The position numbers and the translations under genes are program-made. Positions 63,563 through 64,000 of a stretch of DNA of 64,000 bases are shown here, piece after piece. Source of the DNA: Calothrix sp. MO_167.B42 (GTDB taxonomy: Bacteria; Cyanobacteriota; Cyanobacteriia; Cyanobacteriales; Nostocaceae); the NCBI GenBank assembly GCA_030065255.1, contig JASJCX010000001.1:1-64000 (forward strand), written 5' to 3'. Within the stretch, counting starts at the first letter, position 1. Each line of letters begins with the position of its first letter. A model generated the notes under the pieces. The model worked only from the letters and a program-made list of their open reading frames with translations, was not told the DNA's origin and did not search any database.

Positions 63563-64000
63563 GATTAAGAGGAGATTTTTGTCAAGGTTAATGCAAACAT
63601 ACTGACAGATAATGTCAACTGTCAACATCAAAAACGTCCTAACTATCGAATGCAACTGCCATAACTCAAGGACGAAACGCCAAAGTATTTTTATCAACTC
63701 TAATAGCTGCTTTTTGTCAAGCTATTAGATATATTTTTTGTAATTATACTGAAATCATCATCTTTATCCTGATTTAATCAGATAGCATTTTATTCGTATT
63801 CGAGTCTTCTAGTAAATGCTTTTTATCAAGGCATTAGATAGACTTATGTTTTCAGCATGAAGTATGTACAAAGTAAAAGTGAAGTATATATAAATTTTTG
63901 GTAAACAATAATATTCTAATTTTCATAGAACTAGTTACAAATAGCACAATTAGCAATCATTTTGATCGGGGAAAATCAAGGTTTTGACGATATAAATACG
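63563..64000. other. Intergenic region at the right edge
   Basis: No gene or clear signal. ACGCCAAAGTATTTTTATCAA near 63670 resembles a stretch near 18657, so it is probably a dispersed repeat. AT-rich to the window end. Confidence 0.4.

Overview
The window is about 64 kb of AT-rich DNA that looks like the chromosome of a filamentous, probably nostocalean, cyanobacterium. The signs are frequent GCGATCGC (HIP1) octamers, heptameric tandem repeats such as ACTCATT and GTTGACA, a ferredoxin-dependent sulfite reductase, and a cluster resembling hpsL/N/O/P of hormogonium polysaccharide synthesis. No rRNA operon, intact tRNA gene, CRISPR array or intact transposase was seen. The species cannot be named from the sequence alone.

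Layout. 1-3 kb: three leftward genes whose N-termini look like effector-associated domains (EADs). One runs off the left edge with a near-identical duplicated start, one has an unknown central domain, and one carries a trypsin-like protease. 3-16 kb: a secreted FAD oxidoreductase, a secreted protein made of 43-residue repeats, a TetR/GST pair with a NemR-type palindrome, two candidate small-RNA units, conserved cyanobacterial proteins, a DUF1254/DUF1214 protein, a DUF4351 (Rpn-like) protein and a decayed tRNA-Phe. 15.6-26.6 kb: apt, a peptide-type ABC permease, a polysaccharide block (a GT-A protein, HpsL-like polymerase/ligase, one GT2 and two GT4 enzymes), a parvulin and a small outer-membrane barrel. 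26.7-33.3 kb: an IS200/IS605 remnant (RHH regulator, TnpB tail, presumed omega-RNA end), sulfite reductase with a C-terminal RHH-like extension, a DUF433/DUF5615 toxin-antitoxin pair with a broken toxin, rsmE, a TPR protein and a Fur regulator.

33.6-42 kb: a HAD phosphatase, two convergent histidine-kinase-like genes with complementary defects (one lacks the H-box histidine, the other the ATP-binding glycine boxes), and a two-partner-secretion exoprotein followed by a run of short inverted-repeat elements. 42.5-48.3 kb: one giant RTX protein combining a metzincin protease, low-complexity linkers, two carbohydrate-binding-like modules, two C-type-lectin-like modules and a LamG module. 48.5-64 kb: housekeeping and transport genes (RppA-like regulator, hisG, M20 amidohydrolase, 2OG-Fe dioxygenase, WecG/TagA glycosyltransferase with extra tail, nucleoside-type ABC permease, TM2/SHOCT protein, HhH protein, signal peptidase I, MscS channel, DNA polymerase I, rhomboid protease).

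Several genes share a cell-surface theme: polysaccharide synthesis, outer-membrane folding, two-partner secretion, a giant RTX protein, signal peptidase and rhomboid. Intergenic DNA is crowded with short inverted-repeat elements and tandem arrays, several of which end exactly at stop codons. Start sites were moved from the longest-frame start where a downstream ATG or GTG had a better ribosome-binding site or matched family length; these choices are noted in the entries.
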